NCBI RefSeq assembly: GCF_015751765.1
Contig: NZ_JADOTX010000001.1
Span: 3,038,001-3,102,000 of the forward strand
Direction of reading: 5' to 3'
Source: Micromonospora ureilytica
GTDB lineage: Bacteria; Actinomycetota; Actinomycetes; Mycobacteriales; Micromonosporaceae
DNA: 64,000 nucleotides
Shown here: piece after piece, positions 42,217 to 51,372 of the stretch
Position numbering within the stretch: position 1 is the first letter of the stretch
How the letters are laid out: each line of letters opens with the position of its first letter
The notes under the pieces: generated by a model
Databases searched by the model: none
The model's input: the letters and a program-made list of their open reading frames with translations, nothing else
What the model was told of the DNA's origin: nothing
Translations under genes and position numbers: made by a program

Positions 42217-42356
42217 GTCGGTCCTCCGGTGGGGGTTCCCAGTAGGTCGGCGCGTGATGTACCCAATCGGTCGACTCGCCAATCTCCACGGTGGAGGTGG
42301 CCACGCCGCGACGGCCCGGCGGCGGCGTTCGACAGTCGGCTCCTAGGCTGGCTGCC

Positions 42357-43097
42357 ATGATCATCAATGATCAGGTGCTCCCGGACCGGAGCGCCATCCT
42401 GGCCGTGACCGGCCACCACCCGTTCGTCCGGCACATGCTCTGGCACGGAGTGCCCGCGCGCGCCTACCAACGCGATGACGCGGTGCTCTTTCTGTTGCCG
42501 CCCGAGCACGTCCCCGCCGGCGGTGCGATCGGCCCGGCCGGAACGGCGCTGGAGATCTGCGTCGCGCTGGCCGCCGACGGGGTGCTGCGCACCGGGCAGG
42601 CACTGCACCTGCCGCGGCTGGAGCCCGACGTGGTGTCGCAGCGACTGGCGGTGGTCGAGCACGCCGACTGGGACTTTCACTGGACCGGCACGGCTCCGCC
42701 GATCCAGCCGGACGAGGAACGGGTGGTCCGGCTGACCGAAGCCGATCACCCGGCGCTGGCGACGCTGATCGACGAGGCGTTCCCGAGCACCACCTCCCGG
42801 CCGGGCGACCCCAGAGTGGTCGACTGGTACGGGATCTGGGCCGGCGGTCGGCTAGTGGCGTGCGGCGCGGACCGCAGTCGGGGCGACATCGGCTTCCTTG
42901 CCGGCCTGACCGTCGGCCCCGACCAGCGGGGTCAGGGGTTGGGTGCGGCGCTGACCGCCGGAATGACCCGGGCACTGCTGGCCCGATACGACACCGTCGG
43001 GCTCGGCGTCTACCCGAGCAATGTCGGGGCGGTGCGGCTCTACCGCCGGCTCGGCTTCACCAACATCCACCCGATCAGCACGCTCCGCCTCGCCTGA
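42357..43097 (+). CDS. GNAT-family N-acetyltransferase
   Basis: 246 residues. The C-terminal half (from about residue 120) is a GNAT domain: [21 protein letters not shown], then [29 protein letters not shown], the acetyl-CoA pyrophosphate loop (Q/RxxGxG/A), and [16 protein letters not shown]. The N-terminal half is a diverged GNAT-like region. Substrate unknown. ATG at 42357; TAGGCT ends 7 nt before it and there is no SD, consistent with leaderless expression. Confidence 0.87.
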   Translation: MIINDQVLPDRSAILAVTGHHPFVRHMLWHGVPARAYQRDDAVLFLLPPEHVPAGGAIGPAGTALEICVALAADGVLRTGQALHLPRLEPDVVSQRLAVVEHADWDFHWTGTAPPIQPDEERVVRLTEADHPALATLIDEAFPSTTSRPGDPRVVDWYGIWAGGRLVACGADRSRGDIGFLAGLTVGPDQRGQGLGAALTAGMTRALLARYDTVGLGVYPSNVGAVRLYRRLGFTNIHPISTLRLA

Positions 43098-43101
43098 TGT
43101 T

Positions 43102-44397
43102 CTACTGGGTGGCTTGCCGCTCGGCGGGTGCGAGGACCGCGGTCGGCTCGACGGCGGGGGCGGATCGCCGGCCGGCCAACCAGGCGGGCAGGTAGAGCGG
43201 GGCGGCGACGGCCAACACCACAGCGCCGACCACCATCGCGGTGCTGACGCTGGTGGCGGCGGCGAGCGCGGTCAGCACCACCCCACCGAGCGCGCCGGCC
43301 GGCTGCGCCATCATCGAGTTCAGCGAGAGCACGCTGGTCCGGTACGGGCCGTCGACCTGCCGGTGCAGCAGCCCACTGTGCAACGGGTTGGACGCGCCGT
43401 GCACGGCGTAGCAGGCCAGGTAGGCCACCAGCACGCCGATCGGCCCGGCGAACAACCCCATCCCGACCACCGTCACGCCCTGGAGGATGCGCAGCAGGGC
43501 CGCACCCGGCGCGGCGCCGAACCAGCGCAGCAGCAGTGGGGTCAGTGCCGCACCGGCGGCCGAGGCGATCCAGGCGGCCGAGTTCGCCGGCCCGAGCAGC
43601 GCCGCCGCGCGTTCCGGGTTACCGATCACCTCGGCAAGCCGGACCGGCAGGAGCGACTCGAAGGTGACCATGCCGAAGCCCCAGAACAGTTCGACGGCCA
43701 CCAACGCCAGCAGCACCCGGGAGCGGCGCAGCAGCCCGACGGCCTGGCCGATCATCCGGGGCGCCTGGACCACCGAGGCCCGCAGCGCCGCGGCCCCGCT
43801 CGCCGGCCGCTCTTCGGCGAGCAGCACGACCAGCGCGACGAGCGCTCCCGCCTGCGCGACGATGGCGGCCAGCACGGGCACCGTGAGCGCGGTGACCGGG
43901 CCGATCGGGCCGAGCGCGATGAGACCGCCGCTGAGCAGGGCGCCCGCGCCGATGGCCCCACCGACGACGGTGCCGGCGTACCCGAGGCCGCGCTCGTACT
44001 CGGCCTCCGGATCGGCGGCCAGGGTGGCGTCGACGTACCAGGACTCCAACGGGCCGCTGTCCAACGCTCGATAGACGCCCTGCAGGGCCCAGACCACGAA
44101 GAACAGCCAGAACGAGTCGGCCACCGCGAACAGCGCCAGCGAGGCGAGGTTGAGCACTCCGGCGGCGAGCAGCACCGGTCGGCGGCCGAGCGCGTCGGCG
44201 AGCCCGCCGGTGGGCAACTCCAGGGCCAACACCAGCAGCCCCTGCGCCGTGCCGACCAGCCCGATCTGCGGCAGCGACAGGCCGCGCTCCTGCATCAGCA
44301 GGATCATCACCGGGATCATCAGACCCGTGGGCAGCCAACGCAGACCGTAGAGCGTGAGGTAACGACGCCGGACCTGACGTACGGTCAGCGCGCTCAT
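43102..44397 (-). CDS. Major facilitator superfamily transporter
   Basis: 431 residues with about 12 hydrophobic segments. It begins MSALTVRQVRRRYLTLYGLRWLPTGLMIPVMILLMQERGL. The MFS signature LPTGGLADALGRRPVLLAAG (G-x-x-x-D-x-x-G-R-R) lies between helices 2 and 3. Its start overlaps the stop of the upstream ArsR-type regulator (ATGA), so it is the likely regulated efflux gene. Substrate not inferable. Confidence 0.88.
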   Translation of the reverse strand: MSALTVRQVRRRYLTLYGLRWLPTGLMIPVMILLMQERGLSLPQIGLVGTAQGLLVLALELPTGGLADALGRRPVLLAAGVLNLASLALFAVADSFWLFFVVWALQGVYRALDSGPLESWYVDATLAADPEAEYERGLGYAGTVVGGAIGAGALLSGGLIALGPIGPVTALTVPVLAAIVAQAGALVALVVLLAEERPASGAAALRASVVQAPRMIGQAVGLLRRSRVLLALVAVELFWGFGMVTFESLLPVRLAEVIGNPERAAALLGPANSAAWIASAAGAALTPLLLRWFGAAPGAALLRILQGVTVVGMGLFAGPIGVLVAYLACYAVHGASNPLHSGLLHRQVDGPYRTSVLSLNSMMAQPAGALGGVVLTALAAATSVSTAMVVGAVVLAVAAPLYLPAWLAGRRSAPAVEPTAVLAPAERQATQ

Positions 44398-45002
44398 GCC
44401 AGACCCTCGCGCAACGGGTAGGCCGCCATGAACACCTGTACCGGCTTGGCCTCCGGGTCGACGGCGTCGGTGGAGTCGGCCTCGCGGTGGTAGCGCTCCA
44501 GCACCTGCCACATCTCCGTCTTGAGTTCCTCCAACCGGGCCGGCGGGATGGTCATGAAGATGTCGCTCATGCCGAAGCCGTCCCGCCAGGCCGGGGACCA
44601 CTCGTGCTGGGTCGCGAACCAGCGCTCGGCGGTCTCGACGAGGAGCCGCACCTGGTCGCCCTGGATCCACTCGATCGCGGCCCGTGCGTCGGGGTCGTCG
44701 TCGAAGTCGGTCGGCTCCCAGTTGGTGACGTCGTGAGCCGCCTGCCACCAGCGCTGCCGCCCACCGCCCCGGTCGGGGTCCTCGATGACCAGCCCGACCT
44801 CGGCGAGTTGCCGCAGGTGGTAACTGGTGGCGCCGGTGTTGGTGCCGAGCAGTTCCGCGAGGGTGGTGGCGGTGGCGGGCCCCTTCACACGCAGGGCGCC
44901 CACCAGCCGCATCCGTAGCGGATGTGCCAGTACCCGGACCTGCCGCTTGTCGATCCGCACCTCGCGCGGTGCCGGCCGCGGGGTCGCTTCATCGTTCGCC
45001 AT
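44394..45002 (-). CDS. ArsR-type helix-turn-helix regulator
   Basis: 202 residues. Winged HTH at residues 20-80: VRVLAHPLRMRLVGALRVKGPATATTLAELLGTNTGATSYHLRQLAEVGLVIED, the HTH_20 group of ArsR-like proteins. No metal-binding Cys cluster is seen. The C-terminal ~110 residues form a helical ligand or dimer domain. It probably controls itself and the MFS gene through the palindrome at 45019-45061. The ATG has no SD and lies 6 nt after a TAGTGT -10 box. Confidence 0.87.
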   Translation of the reverse strand: MANDEATPRPAPREVRIDKRQVRVLAHPLRMRLVGALRVKGPATATTLAELLGTNTGATSYHLRQLAEVGLVIEDPDRGGGRQRWWQAAHDVTNWEPTDFDDDPDARAAIEWIQGDQVRLLVETAERWFATQHEWSPAWRDGFGMSDIFMTIPPARLEELKTEMWQVLERYHREADSTDAVDPEAKPVQVFMAAYPLREGLA

Positions 45003-45008
45003 GACCGC

Positions 45009-45061
45009 ACACTATCTCTGCACACTTTCTATGCACAAGAGTTGTGCATAGAAAGTGTGCA
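45009..45061 (-). promoter_or_regulatory. Long palindromic operator overlapping the ArsR-MFS promoter
   Basis: Perfect 20-bp arms (45019-45038 and 45042-45061, 3-nt centre) read GCACACTTTCTATGCACAA and its complement. They are AT-rich against the GC-rich background. On the minus strand TTGTGC (45033-45038) and TAGTGT (45009-45014) are 18 nt apart, so the right arm covers the -35 box and spacer. Position and symmetry suggest the autoregulatory operator. It also lies just after the SDR gene's stop and could end that transcript. Confidence 0.7.
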
Positions 45062-45067
45062 TGATTC

Positions 45068-45880
45068 TCAGGGTGCCAGGAGTTCGCGTACCCCCCGCAG
45101 TCGGGTCCGCAGCAGGCCGGCGGCGCGAGAGCTGTCGAGGCGTACGTCGAGGGGGCGGACCAGGCCGGTGGCCGCGCTGGTGGTGGTCTTCAACCCGGTC
45201 GGGTCCAGGCCATCCCGCTCGGCGACCAACAGGCCCAGTTCCGCCCGGCTGACCGCGTCCGGGCCGGCCACGTTGAGCAGACCGGCGTACGACGAGGCGA
45301 CCAATTCCAGCACGGCGTCGGCCAGGTCGGCGACGTCGACCGGGCAGCGCAGTTCGTCGCTGAACAGGGTGGCCCGGCCGGCGAGCGCGTCCCGGCAGAG
45401 CTGGATCTGCTTGCTGCCCTCCCCCATGATCAGGGAGGTCCGCACCACGGCCGCGCCCGGATCGATCGCCCGCACGGCGGTCTCGGCGGCGGCCTTCGCG
45501 GCACCGTACGCGTGCACCGGCGTGGGTGGTTCGTCGTCGGCGTACGGCACCTGTCGACCGGCGTGCAGCGCGTCACTGGACACGTGCACCAGCCGGGCAC
45601 CCACCTCGGCGGCGGCGAGCGCCACGTGGGCGGCACCGTCGGCGGTGACCGCCCAGTCCCCGTACCGATAGGGGGTGCCGACCACGGCGTCCGGCCGCAC
45701 CTCGGCGACCAGCGCGCGCACGGCGGCCCGGTCGGTCACGTCCAGCCGACGTGCCGCAACCCCCGGCACGGCGATCTCACCGGAGTGAAAGGTCCCGACA
45801 ACCGACCACCCGGCCCCGACGCCCCGGAGACAGACCGACCGCCCGAGTAACCCACTACCCCCGACAACAAGCACCCGCAT
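45068..45880 (-). CDS. NAD-dependent epimerase/RmlD-like short-chain reductase
   Basis: 270 residues. Rossmann motif VLVVGGSGLLGRSVCL at the N-terminus, LDVTDRAAVRALVAEVRPDAVV, LVHVSSDALHAG and catalytic YxxxK as YGAAKAAAE near residue 130. The RmlD-like C-terminal part has FSDELRCPVDVADLADAVLEL and GLLNVAGPD. It resembles dTDP-4-dehydrorhamnose reductase and SAM-synthetase beta-like proteins, but the substrate is unknown. ATG at 45880 with GGGGAG upstream; GTG at 45901 is an alternative start. Confidence 0.85.
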   Translation of the reverse strand: MRVLVVGGSGLLGRSVCLRGVGAGWSVVGTFHSGEIAVPGVAARRLDVTDRAAVRALVAEVRPDAVVGTPYRYGDWAVTADGAAHVALAAAEVGARLVHVSSDALHAGRQVPYADDEPPTPVHAYGAAKAAAETAVRAIDPGAAVVRTSLIMGEGSKQIQLCRDALAGRATLFSDELRCPVDVADLADAVLELVASSYAGLLNVAGPDAVSRAELGLLVAERDGLDPTGLKTTTSAATGLVRPLDVRLDSSRAAGLLRTRLRGVRELLAP

Positions 45881-45905
45881 CCCAGCCCACTCCCCTACCA
45901 CCGCC

Positions 45906-45972
45906 GCCGTCGATCATGAGGTTAACGAGCGACACGCCGAGGCGTGGGCCCGTCAACCTCATGATCGACGGC
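45906..45972. repeat. Nested palindrome after aspS, GATCATG family
   Basis: Perfect 18-bp arms (GCCGTCGATCATGAGGTT at 45906-45923, complement at 45955-45972) enclose a CACGCC/GGCGTG hairpin (45933-45938 with 45941-45946). It lies 12 nt beyond the aspS stop, so it can terminate aspS transcripts. The arm core GATCATGAGGTT is close to the GATCATGGGGTT of the element at 51920. Confidence 0.8.
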
Positions 45973-45983
45973 GCGAAGGGGGG

Positions 45984-47789
45984 TCAGACTGGGTCTGCTA
46001 CCGGGGCTGCGGGGCCTGCCGTTCCTGCGTGGGCGGCGGGCGCTGGCTTGGGCTTGGCGTCGATGCCGGCCTCGGTGCGCTGCTGGGCGGTGATCGGGGT
46101 GGGGGCGCTGGTCAGCGGGTCGAAGCCACCACGGGTCTTCGGGAAGGCGATGACCTCACGGATGGAGTCGGCACCGGCGAGCAGCATGCAGACCCGGTCC
46201 CAGCCGAAGGCGATGCCGCCGTGCGGCGGGGCGCCGTACTTGAACGCCTCCAGCAGGAAGCCGAACTTGTCCTGCGCCTCCTCGGGAGTGATGCCGAGCA
46301 GGTCGAAGACCCGCTTCTGCACGTCACCCCTGTGGATACGGATCGACCCGCCGCCGATCTCGTTGCCGTTGCAGACGATGTCGTACGCGTACGCCAGGGC
46401 CCGGTCCGGAGCCTCCTCGAACCGGTCGACCCACTCCGAGTTCGGCGAGGTGAACGGGTGGTGCACAGCCGTCCATCCGCCCTCGTCCGTGCGTTCGAAC
46501 ATCGGCGCGTCGACCACCCAGCAGAACGCCCAGGCGCTCTCGTCGATCAGACCGGACCGCTTGGCGATCTCGACGCGGGCCGCCCCGAGCAGCTCCTGTG
46601 CCTCCCGGGTGGTGGCGCTCGCCGCGAAGAAGACCGCGTCACCCGGCTTGGCGCCGACCGCGTCGGCGAGCCCGCCCAGGTGCTCGGCGGAGAGGTTCTT
46701 CGCCACCGGGCCGCGCGCCTCGCCGGTCTCGGCGTCCAACACCACGTACGCCAGGCCGCGGGCGCCACGCGCCTTCGCCCAGTCCTGCCAGCCGTCCAAC
46801 TCCTTGCGGCTCTGCGCCGCGCCGCCCGGCATCACCACCGCGCCGACGTAGCCGCCGGCGTCGATCGCCCCGGCGAAGACCCGGAACTCGGTGCCGCGCA
46901 GGTACTCGGTCAGCTCGGTCAGCTCGACGCCGTAGCGCAGGTCCGGCTTGTCCGAGCCGTACCGGGCCATCGCGTCGTGCCAGGTGATCCGCGGGATCGG
47001 TCGGGTGATCTCGTGCCCGGCCAGGTCCTTCCAGAGTGACGAGACGATCGCCTCGCCAAGGTCGATCACGTCGTCCTCGGTGACGAACGACATCTCGATG
47101 TCGAGCTGGGTGAACTCCGGCTGCCGGTCGGCGCGGAAGTCCTCGTCGCGGTAGCAGCGGGCGATCTGGTAGTACCGCTCCATGCCGCCGACCATCAGTA
47201 GCTGCTTGAACAGCTGCGGCGACTGCGGCAGCGCATACCAGCTGCCGGGCTGCAGGCGCACCGGCACCAGGAAGTCGCGGGCGCCCTCCGGCGTCGAGCG
47301 GGTCAGCGTCGGCGTCTCGATCTCCAGGAAGTCCCGCTCGTGCAGCACGCCCCGGGCGAGCTGGCTGGCGCGCGAGCGCAGCCGCAGCGCGTTCGCCGGG
47401 CCACTGCGGCGCAGGTCCAGGTAGCGGTACCGGAGTCGGATGTCGTCGCCGGCCTCGACCTGGTCGTCCACCGGGAGCGGCAGCGGCGCCGCCTCGGAGA
47501 GCACCTCCAGCTCGACCGCTGTCACCTCGACCTCGCCGGTGGGCAGCTCCGGGTTCTCGTTGCCGTCCGGCCGGCGGGTCACCTCGCCGACGACCTTCAC
47601 GCAGAACTCGTTGCGCAGCGCGTGCGCGTCCTCCTCGCGGAACACCACCTGGACAACACCGGAGCCGTCGCGCAGGTCGACGAAGATGACCCCGCCGTGG
47701 TCACGGCGGCGGGCAACCCAGCCGGCGAGCGTCACCGTCGAGCCGGCGTCCGCGGCGCGCAGGCTTCCGGCATTGTGGGTACGGATCAC
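45984..47789 (-). CDS. aspS: Aspartyl-tRNA synthetase
   Basis: 601 residues, bacterial type. An OB-fold anticodon domain ([27 protein letters not shown]) is followed by the class II core with [18 protein letters not shown] (motif 2). The bacterial GAD insertion comes next, and motif 3 is [16 protein letters not shown] at 47789 is chosen since GAGGAG lies 9 nt upstream; a TTG nine bases earlier sits directly against that SD. The C-terminal ~30 residues are a Pro/Ala-rich tail. Whether it is discriminating or not cannot be told here. Confidence 0.97.
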   Translation of the reverse strand: MIRTHNAGSLRAADAGSTVTLAGWVARRRDHGGVIFVDLRDGSGVVQVVFREEDAHALRNEFCVKVVGEVTRRPDGNENPELPTGEVEVTAVELEVLSEAAPLPLPVDDQVEAGDDIRLRYRYLDLRRSGPANALRLRSRASQLARGVLHERDFLEIETPTLTRSTPEGARDFLVPVRLQPGSWYALPQSPQLFKQLLMVGGMERYYQIARCYRDEDFRADRQPEFTQLDIEMSFVTEDDVIDLGEAIVSSLWKDLAGHEITRPIPRITWHDAMARYGSDKPDLRYGVELTELTEYLRGTEFRVFAGAIDAGGYVGAVVMPGGAAQSRKELDGWQDWAKARGARGLAYVVLDAETGEARGPVAKNLSAEHLGGLADAVGAKPGDAVFFAASATTREAQELLGAARVEIAKRSGLIDESAWAFCWVVDAPMFERTDEGGWTAVHHPFTSPNSEWVDRFEEAPDRALAYAYDIVCNGNEIGGGSIRIHRGDVQKRVFDLLGITPEEAQDKFGFLLEAFKYGAPPHGGIAFGWDRVCMLLAGADSIREVIAFPKTRGGFDPLTSAPTPITAQQRTEAGIDAKPKPAPAAHAGTAGPAAPVADPV

Positions 47790-47943
47790 GGCTGGCAACT
47801 CCTCATCGTGGAACAGTCCTCACCGGCATTCTGTCAGGGGTGACCGCCCCGCCTCCGGGCACCCGGCAGGCCGGCACGATTCGCTGGTGGGGTGGACCGG
47901 CGAACCCGACTCCCCCGGCAGCCGCGCCGGTTAACGTGGCGAA

Positions 47944-48678
47944 ATGCGGCCCGTACCGAACTGGGCCGTCGCCACGGCGGCGGCGGCGCCCGTGCTGCTG
48001 GTGGCCGGTTGGACAGTGGCGCAGGCCCGACAACCCGTCGGGTACGACCCGGTCCGGGACACCATCAGCGAGCTGGCTGGGCAGGACGCCACCGATGCCT
48101 GGATCATGGTGGTGGCCCTGGTGCTGCTCGGCTGCTGTTACCTGTCGGTCGCCGCCGTCCTGCACGCGGCCGGGCTGCCCAGCCGCTTCCTGCTCGCGAT
48201 CGGTGGCGTGGCCACCATCGCGCTTGTCGCCTTTCCCCGGCCGCCGGTCGGCGGCTCGCTCAGCCACGGCATCGCGGCGACGGTGGCGGTCCTCGCCCTG
48301 GTGCTCTGGCCGGCCGGCTCGGCACTGCGGCTGCCGCGCGGCCACGACACCGCGCACCCCACCCGACCGGAGCCGCCCTGGGCGTTCCGCCGGGCGGTGG
48401 GGCTGAGCGCCACGCTCGTGCTGCTGGCGCTCTTCGGCTGGTGCGCGTTCGAGGTGACCAGCGGATCCCGCACCGGATTGGCCGAGCGGGTGACGGCGGT
48501 GGCGGTCTCCCTCTGGCCCCTACTGGCGGTTGTCTCCGCCCGGCAGGCGCACCTCGCCTGGTCGACCGGCGGCACCGTACGCGTCGGCACGGACCTGCCG
48601 ACCATCGGCGTCGTACCCCCGGATCCTCTCGGCCCACCGAGTGGGCCCGCTCCCGGGCGACCCGACCGACTTCCGTGA
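47944..48678 (+). CDS. DUF998-type membrane protein, first of a tandem pair
   Basis: 244 residues with about six hydrophobic segments. AGWTVAQARQPVGYDPVRDTISELAGQDATDAWIM is the DUF998 signature, followed by FPRPPVGGSLSHGIAA. The last ~35 residues are Pro-rich. No biochemical function is known for the family. It is divergent from aspS. ATG lies 6 nt after TAACGT without an SD, suggesting leaderless translation. Paralogue of the next gene. Confidence 0.83.
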   Translation: MRPVPNWAVATAAAAPVLLVAGWTVAQARQPVGYDPVRDTISELAGQDATDAWIMVVALVLLGCCYLSVAAVLHAAGLPSRFLLAIGGVATIALVAFPRPPVGGSLSHGIAATVAVLALVLWPAGSALRLPRGHDTAHPTRPEPPWAFRRAVGLSATLVLLALFGWCAFEVTSGSRTGLAERVTAVAVSLWPLLAVVSARQAHLAWSTGGTVRVGTDLPTIGVVPPDPLGPPSGPAPGRPDRLP

Positions 48679-48772
48679 GTCGCCGCCCCGCCTGCTCTGG
48701 TGTCCGCGACGGCGGACCGTCAGTTCGCGCGCGGCCCGGGAACTCCGCTCGTCGTCCCGCTAAGATCGCCCG

Positions 48773-49396
48773 ATGTCCGCCGTTCCCCGTTGGGCCCTGC
48801 TGTCCGCCGGCGGCGCACCGCTGTTCCTCATCGGCGGCTGGACACTGGCGCAGGCCGCCCAGTCCGACGGATTCGACCCGGTGCGGCAGACCATCAGCGC
48901 GCTCGCCGCCACCGGTGCGGACCATCGCTGGATCATGACGATCGGGCTGGCCGGGCTCGGCCTCTGTCACCTGACGACCGCGCTCGGCCTGGTCAGCGCC
49001 GCGCCTGCGGGCCGAGGGCTGCTCGCGCTGGGTGGGCTGGCGACCCTGGTCCTGGTCGCGTTCCCGCAGAACCCGGGCGGCGGCTCGACGACGCACGCCG
49101 TGGCCGCAGGTGTGGCGTTCGGGGCGTTGGCCGTCTGGCCGGCCCTGGCGGTGCCCCGTCGAGCGACGCCGTCCCTCGACCGGGAGCACCGGCACCCGCC
49201 GGCTCCCGTACGCCGGGTGGCGCTCACGGCGGCGGCGCTCCTCCTCGGGCTGGTCGGCTGGTTCGGCGTCGAGTTCTTCACCGACGGAACATGGATCGGG
49301 CTGACGGAGCGGCTGGCGGCGGCGGCCGAGGCGGGCGTACCGCTGGCCGCCGTGCTGGTCTCCCGGCGGCGGCCGAAACCGTCCGGGACCGGCTGA
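48773..49396 (+). CDS. DUF998-type membrane protein, second of a tandem pair
   Basis: 207 residues and about six hydrophobic segments. It matches the preceding gene along its length (GGWTLAQAAQSDGFDPVRQTISALAATGADHRWIM; FPQNPGGGSTTHAVAAG) but lacks its Pro-rich tail. TAAGAT ends 6 nt before the ATG and no SD is seen. Gene duplication followed by divergence is the simplest reading. A strong terminator follows. Confidence 0.83.
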   Translation: MSAVPRWALLSAGGAPLFLIGGWTLAQAAQSDGFDPVRQTISALAATGADHRWIMTIGLAGLGLCHLTTALGLVSAAPAGRGLLALGGLATLVLVAFPQNPGGGSTTHAVAAGVAFGALAVWPALAVPRRATPSLDREHRHPPAPVRRVALTAAALLLGLVGWFGVEFFTDGTWIGLTERLAAAAEAGVPLAAVLVSRRRPKPSGTG

Positions 49397-49448
49397 CCGC
49401 CACCGCGAGCCGCGCGGTGCCGGCGGGTTCGGCGGCCGTCAACGCGAC

Positions 49449-49478
49449 GCGGGCCGCCGGAGTGTTCCGGCGGCCCGC
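49449..49478. terminator. Bidirectional terminator between DUF998 and protease genes
   Basis: Perfect 13-bp stem GCGGGCCGCCGGA at 49449-49461 with its complement at 49466-49478 and a GTGT loop, placed between convergent genes. Confidence 0.8.
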
Positions 49479-49492
49479 GAGCGGTGCGTGGA

Positions 49493-50539
49493 TCAGAAGA
49501 CGCTCACGCCGTAGCGGCTGAGCGCCTCGGTGACCGGCTGGAAGTAGGTCGTGCCACCGGTGCGGCAGTTGCCGCTACCACCGGAGGTCATGCCCAGGGC
49601 GGTGCCGCCGGCGAACAGCGAGCCGCCGCTGTCGCCCGGCTCGGCGCAGACGTTGGTGCGGATCAGACCGGAGACCGAGCCCTCGGCGTAGTTCACAGTG
49701 GCGTTTGTCCCGTTCACCGTGCCGCCGCGCAGGCCGGTGGTGCTGCCGGAGCGCTGCACCGACTGGCCGACGGAGGCGTTACCAGCGCCGGTGATGTCCC
49801 GGTAGCTGCCGTTGTAGAGGTAGACGTTGCCGGCGGCGTTGGCCGAGTTGTTGTGCCGCACGATGCCGTAGTCGTTGCCCGGGAAGCTGGTGCCGGTACG
49901 GGTGCCGAGCAGCGCGGTCTGGGCGGAGTTCGAGTACCAGCTGGCCGAGATGTTGGTGCAGTGCCCGGCCGTCAGGAAGTAGTAGGTGCTGCCACTGCGC
50001 ACGTTGAAGCCGAGCGAGCAACGCCCGCCGCCGCCGGCGTAGATGGCCTGGCCGCCGGAGATCCGGGTGCTCAGCACGCCCGCCTCGGCCTCGACCCGGA
50101 CCGCGCCGTTGGCCCGCGCGGCGGCGGCCTTGACCCGCTCCAGCTTGGCCCCGGTGACGGTGCTGTCGACGGAGACGACGACCTGGTTGGTGACCGGGTC
50201 GCTCCACCAGGCGGTGCCTGGAATCTTCGCGGAGCGCTCCAGGTCGACCGTGGCCCGGTTGAGCTCGGCGGCGCCGCGGGTGACGTAGCGGACGACGGCG
50301 CCGGCCTTGCTCGCCTTGCTGGCAGCGGCCGCGTCGGTCACCGTGACGACGGATTTGCCGCTGGCGTCGATGTACGAGCCGGCGGAACGGTCGCCGAGTT
50401 CCGCGGAGATCGCGGCGGCGGTGTCGGGCGACGCGGCGGGAGCGGCCTGAGCGGGCGCGCCGATGAGCGAGCCGACGACCAGGGTTCCGGAAACGGCGAC
50501 TGTAGCCGCAACACGGAATGAGGACCTCGTGGGTCGCAT
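49493..50539 (-). CDS. Secreted streptogrisin/alpha-lytic-type serine protease
   Basis: 348 residues, made as a prepro-enzyme. Signal peptide to about residue 32 ([23 protein letters not shown]), then an alpha-lytic-type prodomain that acts as folding chaperone, then a mature domain starting near [17 protein letters not shown]. Catalytic triad: His in [10 protein letters not shown], Asp in GNDYGIVRH, Ser in [11 protein letters not shown]. Cys pairs CSLG...HC and C...C support an extracellular fold. AGGAGG precedes the ATG, and a good promoter lies at 50635-50663. Confidence 0.93.
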   Translation of the reverse strand: MRPTRSSFRVAATVAVSGTLVVGSLIGAPAQAAPAASPDTAAAISAELGDRSAGSYIDASGKSVVTVTDAAAASKASKAGAVVRYVTRGAAELNRATVDLERSAKIPGTAWWSDPVTNQVVVSVDSTVTGAKLERVKAAAARANGAVRVEAEAGVLSTRISGGQAIYAGGGGRCSLGFNVRSGSTYYFLTAGHCTNISASWYSNSAQTALLGTRTGTSFPGNDYGIVRHNNSANAAGNVYLYNGSYRDITGAGNASVGQSVQRSGSTTGLRGGTVNGTNATVNYAEGSVSGLIRTNVCAEPGDSGGSLFAGGTALGMTSGGSGNCRTGGTTYFQPVTEALSRYGVSVF

Positions 50540-50840
50540 GTAACAACCTCCTGGGCGGGGGAGCGGGTCTGGCCGGGGGCGGCTGACCCGAGGGCAACCC
50601 GGCCGATCTGGGGAAACCGGCCGGATGAGAGTGAAGTATTCACATCCTTAAGATCATTGACAAGGCTTGGATTCGCCCGGATTTACCGATCTTGATCGGC
50701 CACCTGGCCGCAACACCTCTGACACGCTGATGAACAGCCACCGTCACACCCAACCGAGATGCGATCCACTGTGGGCGAGCACGGTCATCGATGCGTGCCG
50801 GCGCTGGGCGGCGGAACGGCGCGGGGGTGGGCCCCGCGCG
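50540..50840. other. Intergenic region between HxlR regulator and protease
   Basis: About 300 nt with no credible gene. It holds the protease promoter and a ~100-nt leader ending in AGGAGG. The part near 50700-50840 contains only GC-rich sequence downstream of the HxlR stop; no clear terminator is seen. Confidence 0.5.
50635..50663 (-). promoter_or_regulatory. Promoter of the secreted protease
   Basis: On the minus strand TTGTCA (50658-50663) and AATACT (50635-50640) are 17 nt apart, each 5/6 to the principal-sigma consensus. They lie in a locally AT-rich patch with CTTAAG between them. The predicted start leaves a leader of about 90 nt before the ATG. Confidence 0.65.
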
Positions 50841-51317
50841 TCAGGGGGTACGGCGACGGGCGCCGGGGCCCGGACTGGGCACCACGTCACGTGGCCGGCC
50901 CACGTCGTGCCCGTCGACGCAGCGCAGTTCGGCGCGCACCTCGGCGCCGCAGTCGCGGTGGGTGACGCTGAGCGGCGGACCCTCCGCGTCGGCGAGATAC
51001 CGGTCGCCCCATCCGAGGACGGCGACCAGGACCGGCCACAGATCCAGGCCCTTCTCCGTCAGCCGGTACTCGTGGCGCAGCCGACTGCCGGGCTCCCGGT
51101 ACGGTTCGCGACTCAACACGCCCTGCTCCACCATGCTGGCGAGCCGGTTGGTCAGCACCTGACGCGGAATGCCGGTGCGCACCCGCATGTCGTCGAAGCG
51201 GCGTACGCCGGTGAACACCTCGCGGAGGACCACAAGCGTCCACCGCTCACCGAGGATCTCCATCGCGCGGGCGATGGTGCAGTTCTCCACTGACCAGTCC
51301 AGAGCCGCGGGTCGCAT
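50841..51317 (-). CDS. HxlR-family transcriptional regulator
   Basis: 158 residues. The HxlR winged HTH is clear: CTIARAMEILGERWTLVVLREVFTGVRRFDDMRVRTGIPRQVLTNRLASMVEQGVLSR, then EYRLTEKGLDLWPVLVAVLGWGDRYL. A Cys near the N-terminus (ENCTIARA) is at the position used for redox sensing in some relatives. The C-terminal ~50 residues are variable. It is divergent from the thioesterase gene and probably regulates it. ATG sits 6 nt after TAGCCT, leaderless type. Confidence 0.9.
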   Translation of the reverse strand: MRPAALDWSVENCTIARAMEILGERWTLVVLREVFTGVRRFDDMRVRTGIPRQVLTNRLASMVEQGVLSREPYREPGSRLRHEYRLTEKGLDLWPVLVAVLGWGDRYLADAEGPPLSVTHRDCGAEVRAELRCVDGHDVGRPRDVVPSPGPGARRRTP

Positions 51318-51323
51318 CCGCCC

Positions 51324-51366
51324 AGGCTAGATCTCGTTGACAGACTCAGCAACCTGCTGCCAGGCT
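51324..51366. promoter_or_regulatory. Face-to-face leaderless promoters for HxlR and thioesterase genes
   Basis: Minus strand: TTGCTG (51347-51352), 17 nt, TAGCCT (51324-51329), then 6 nt to the HxlR ATG. Plus strand: TTGACA (51337-51342), 18 nt, CAGGCT (51361-51366), then 6 nt to the thioesterase ATG. The two promoters overlap in their -35 regions around an imperfect GTTG-N10-CAAC symmetry that could be the HxlR operator. Confidence 0.6.
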
Positions 51367-51372
51367 GCGTCC

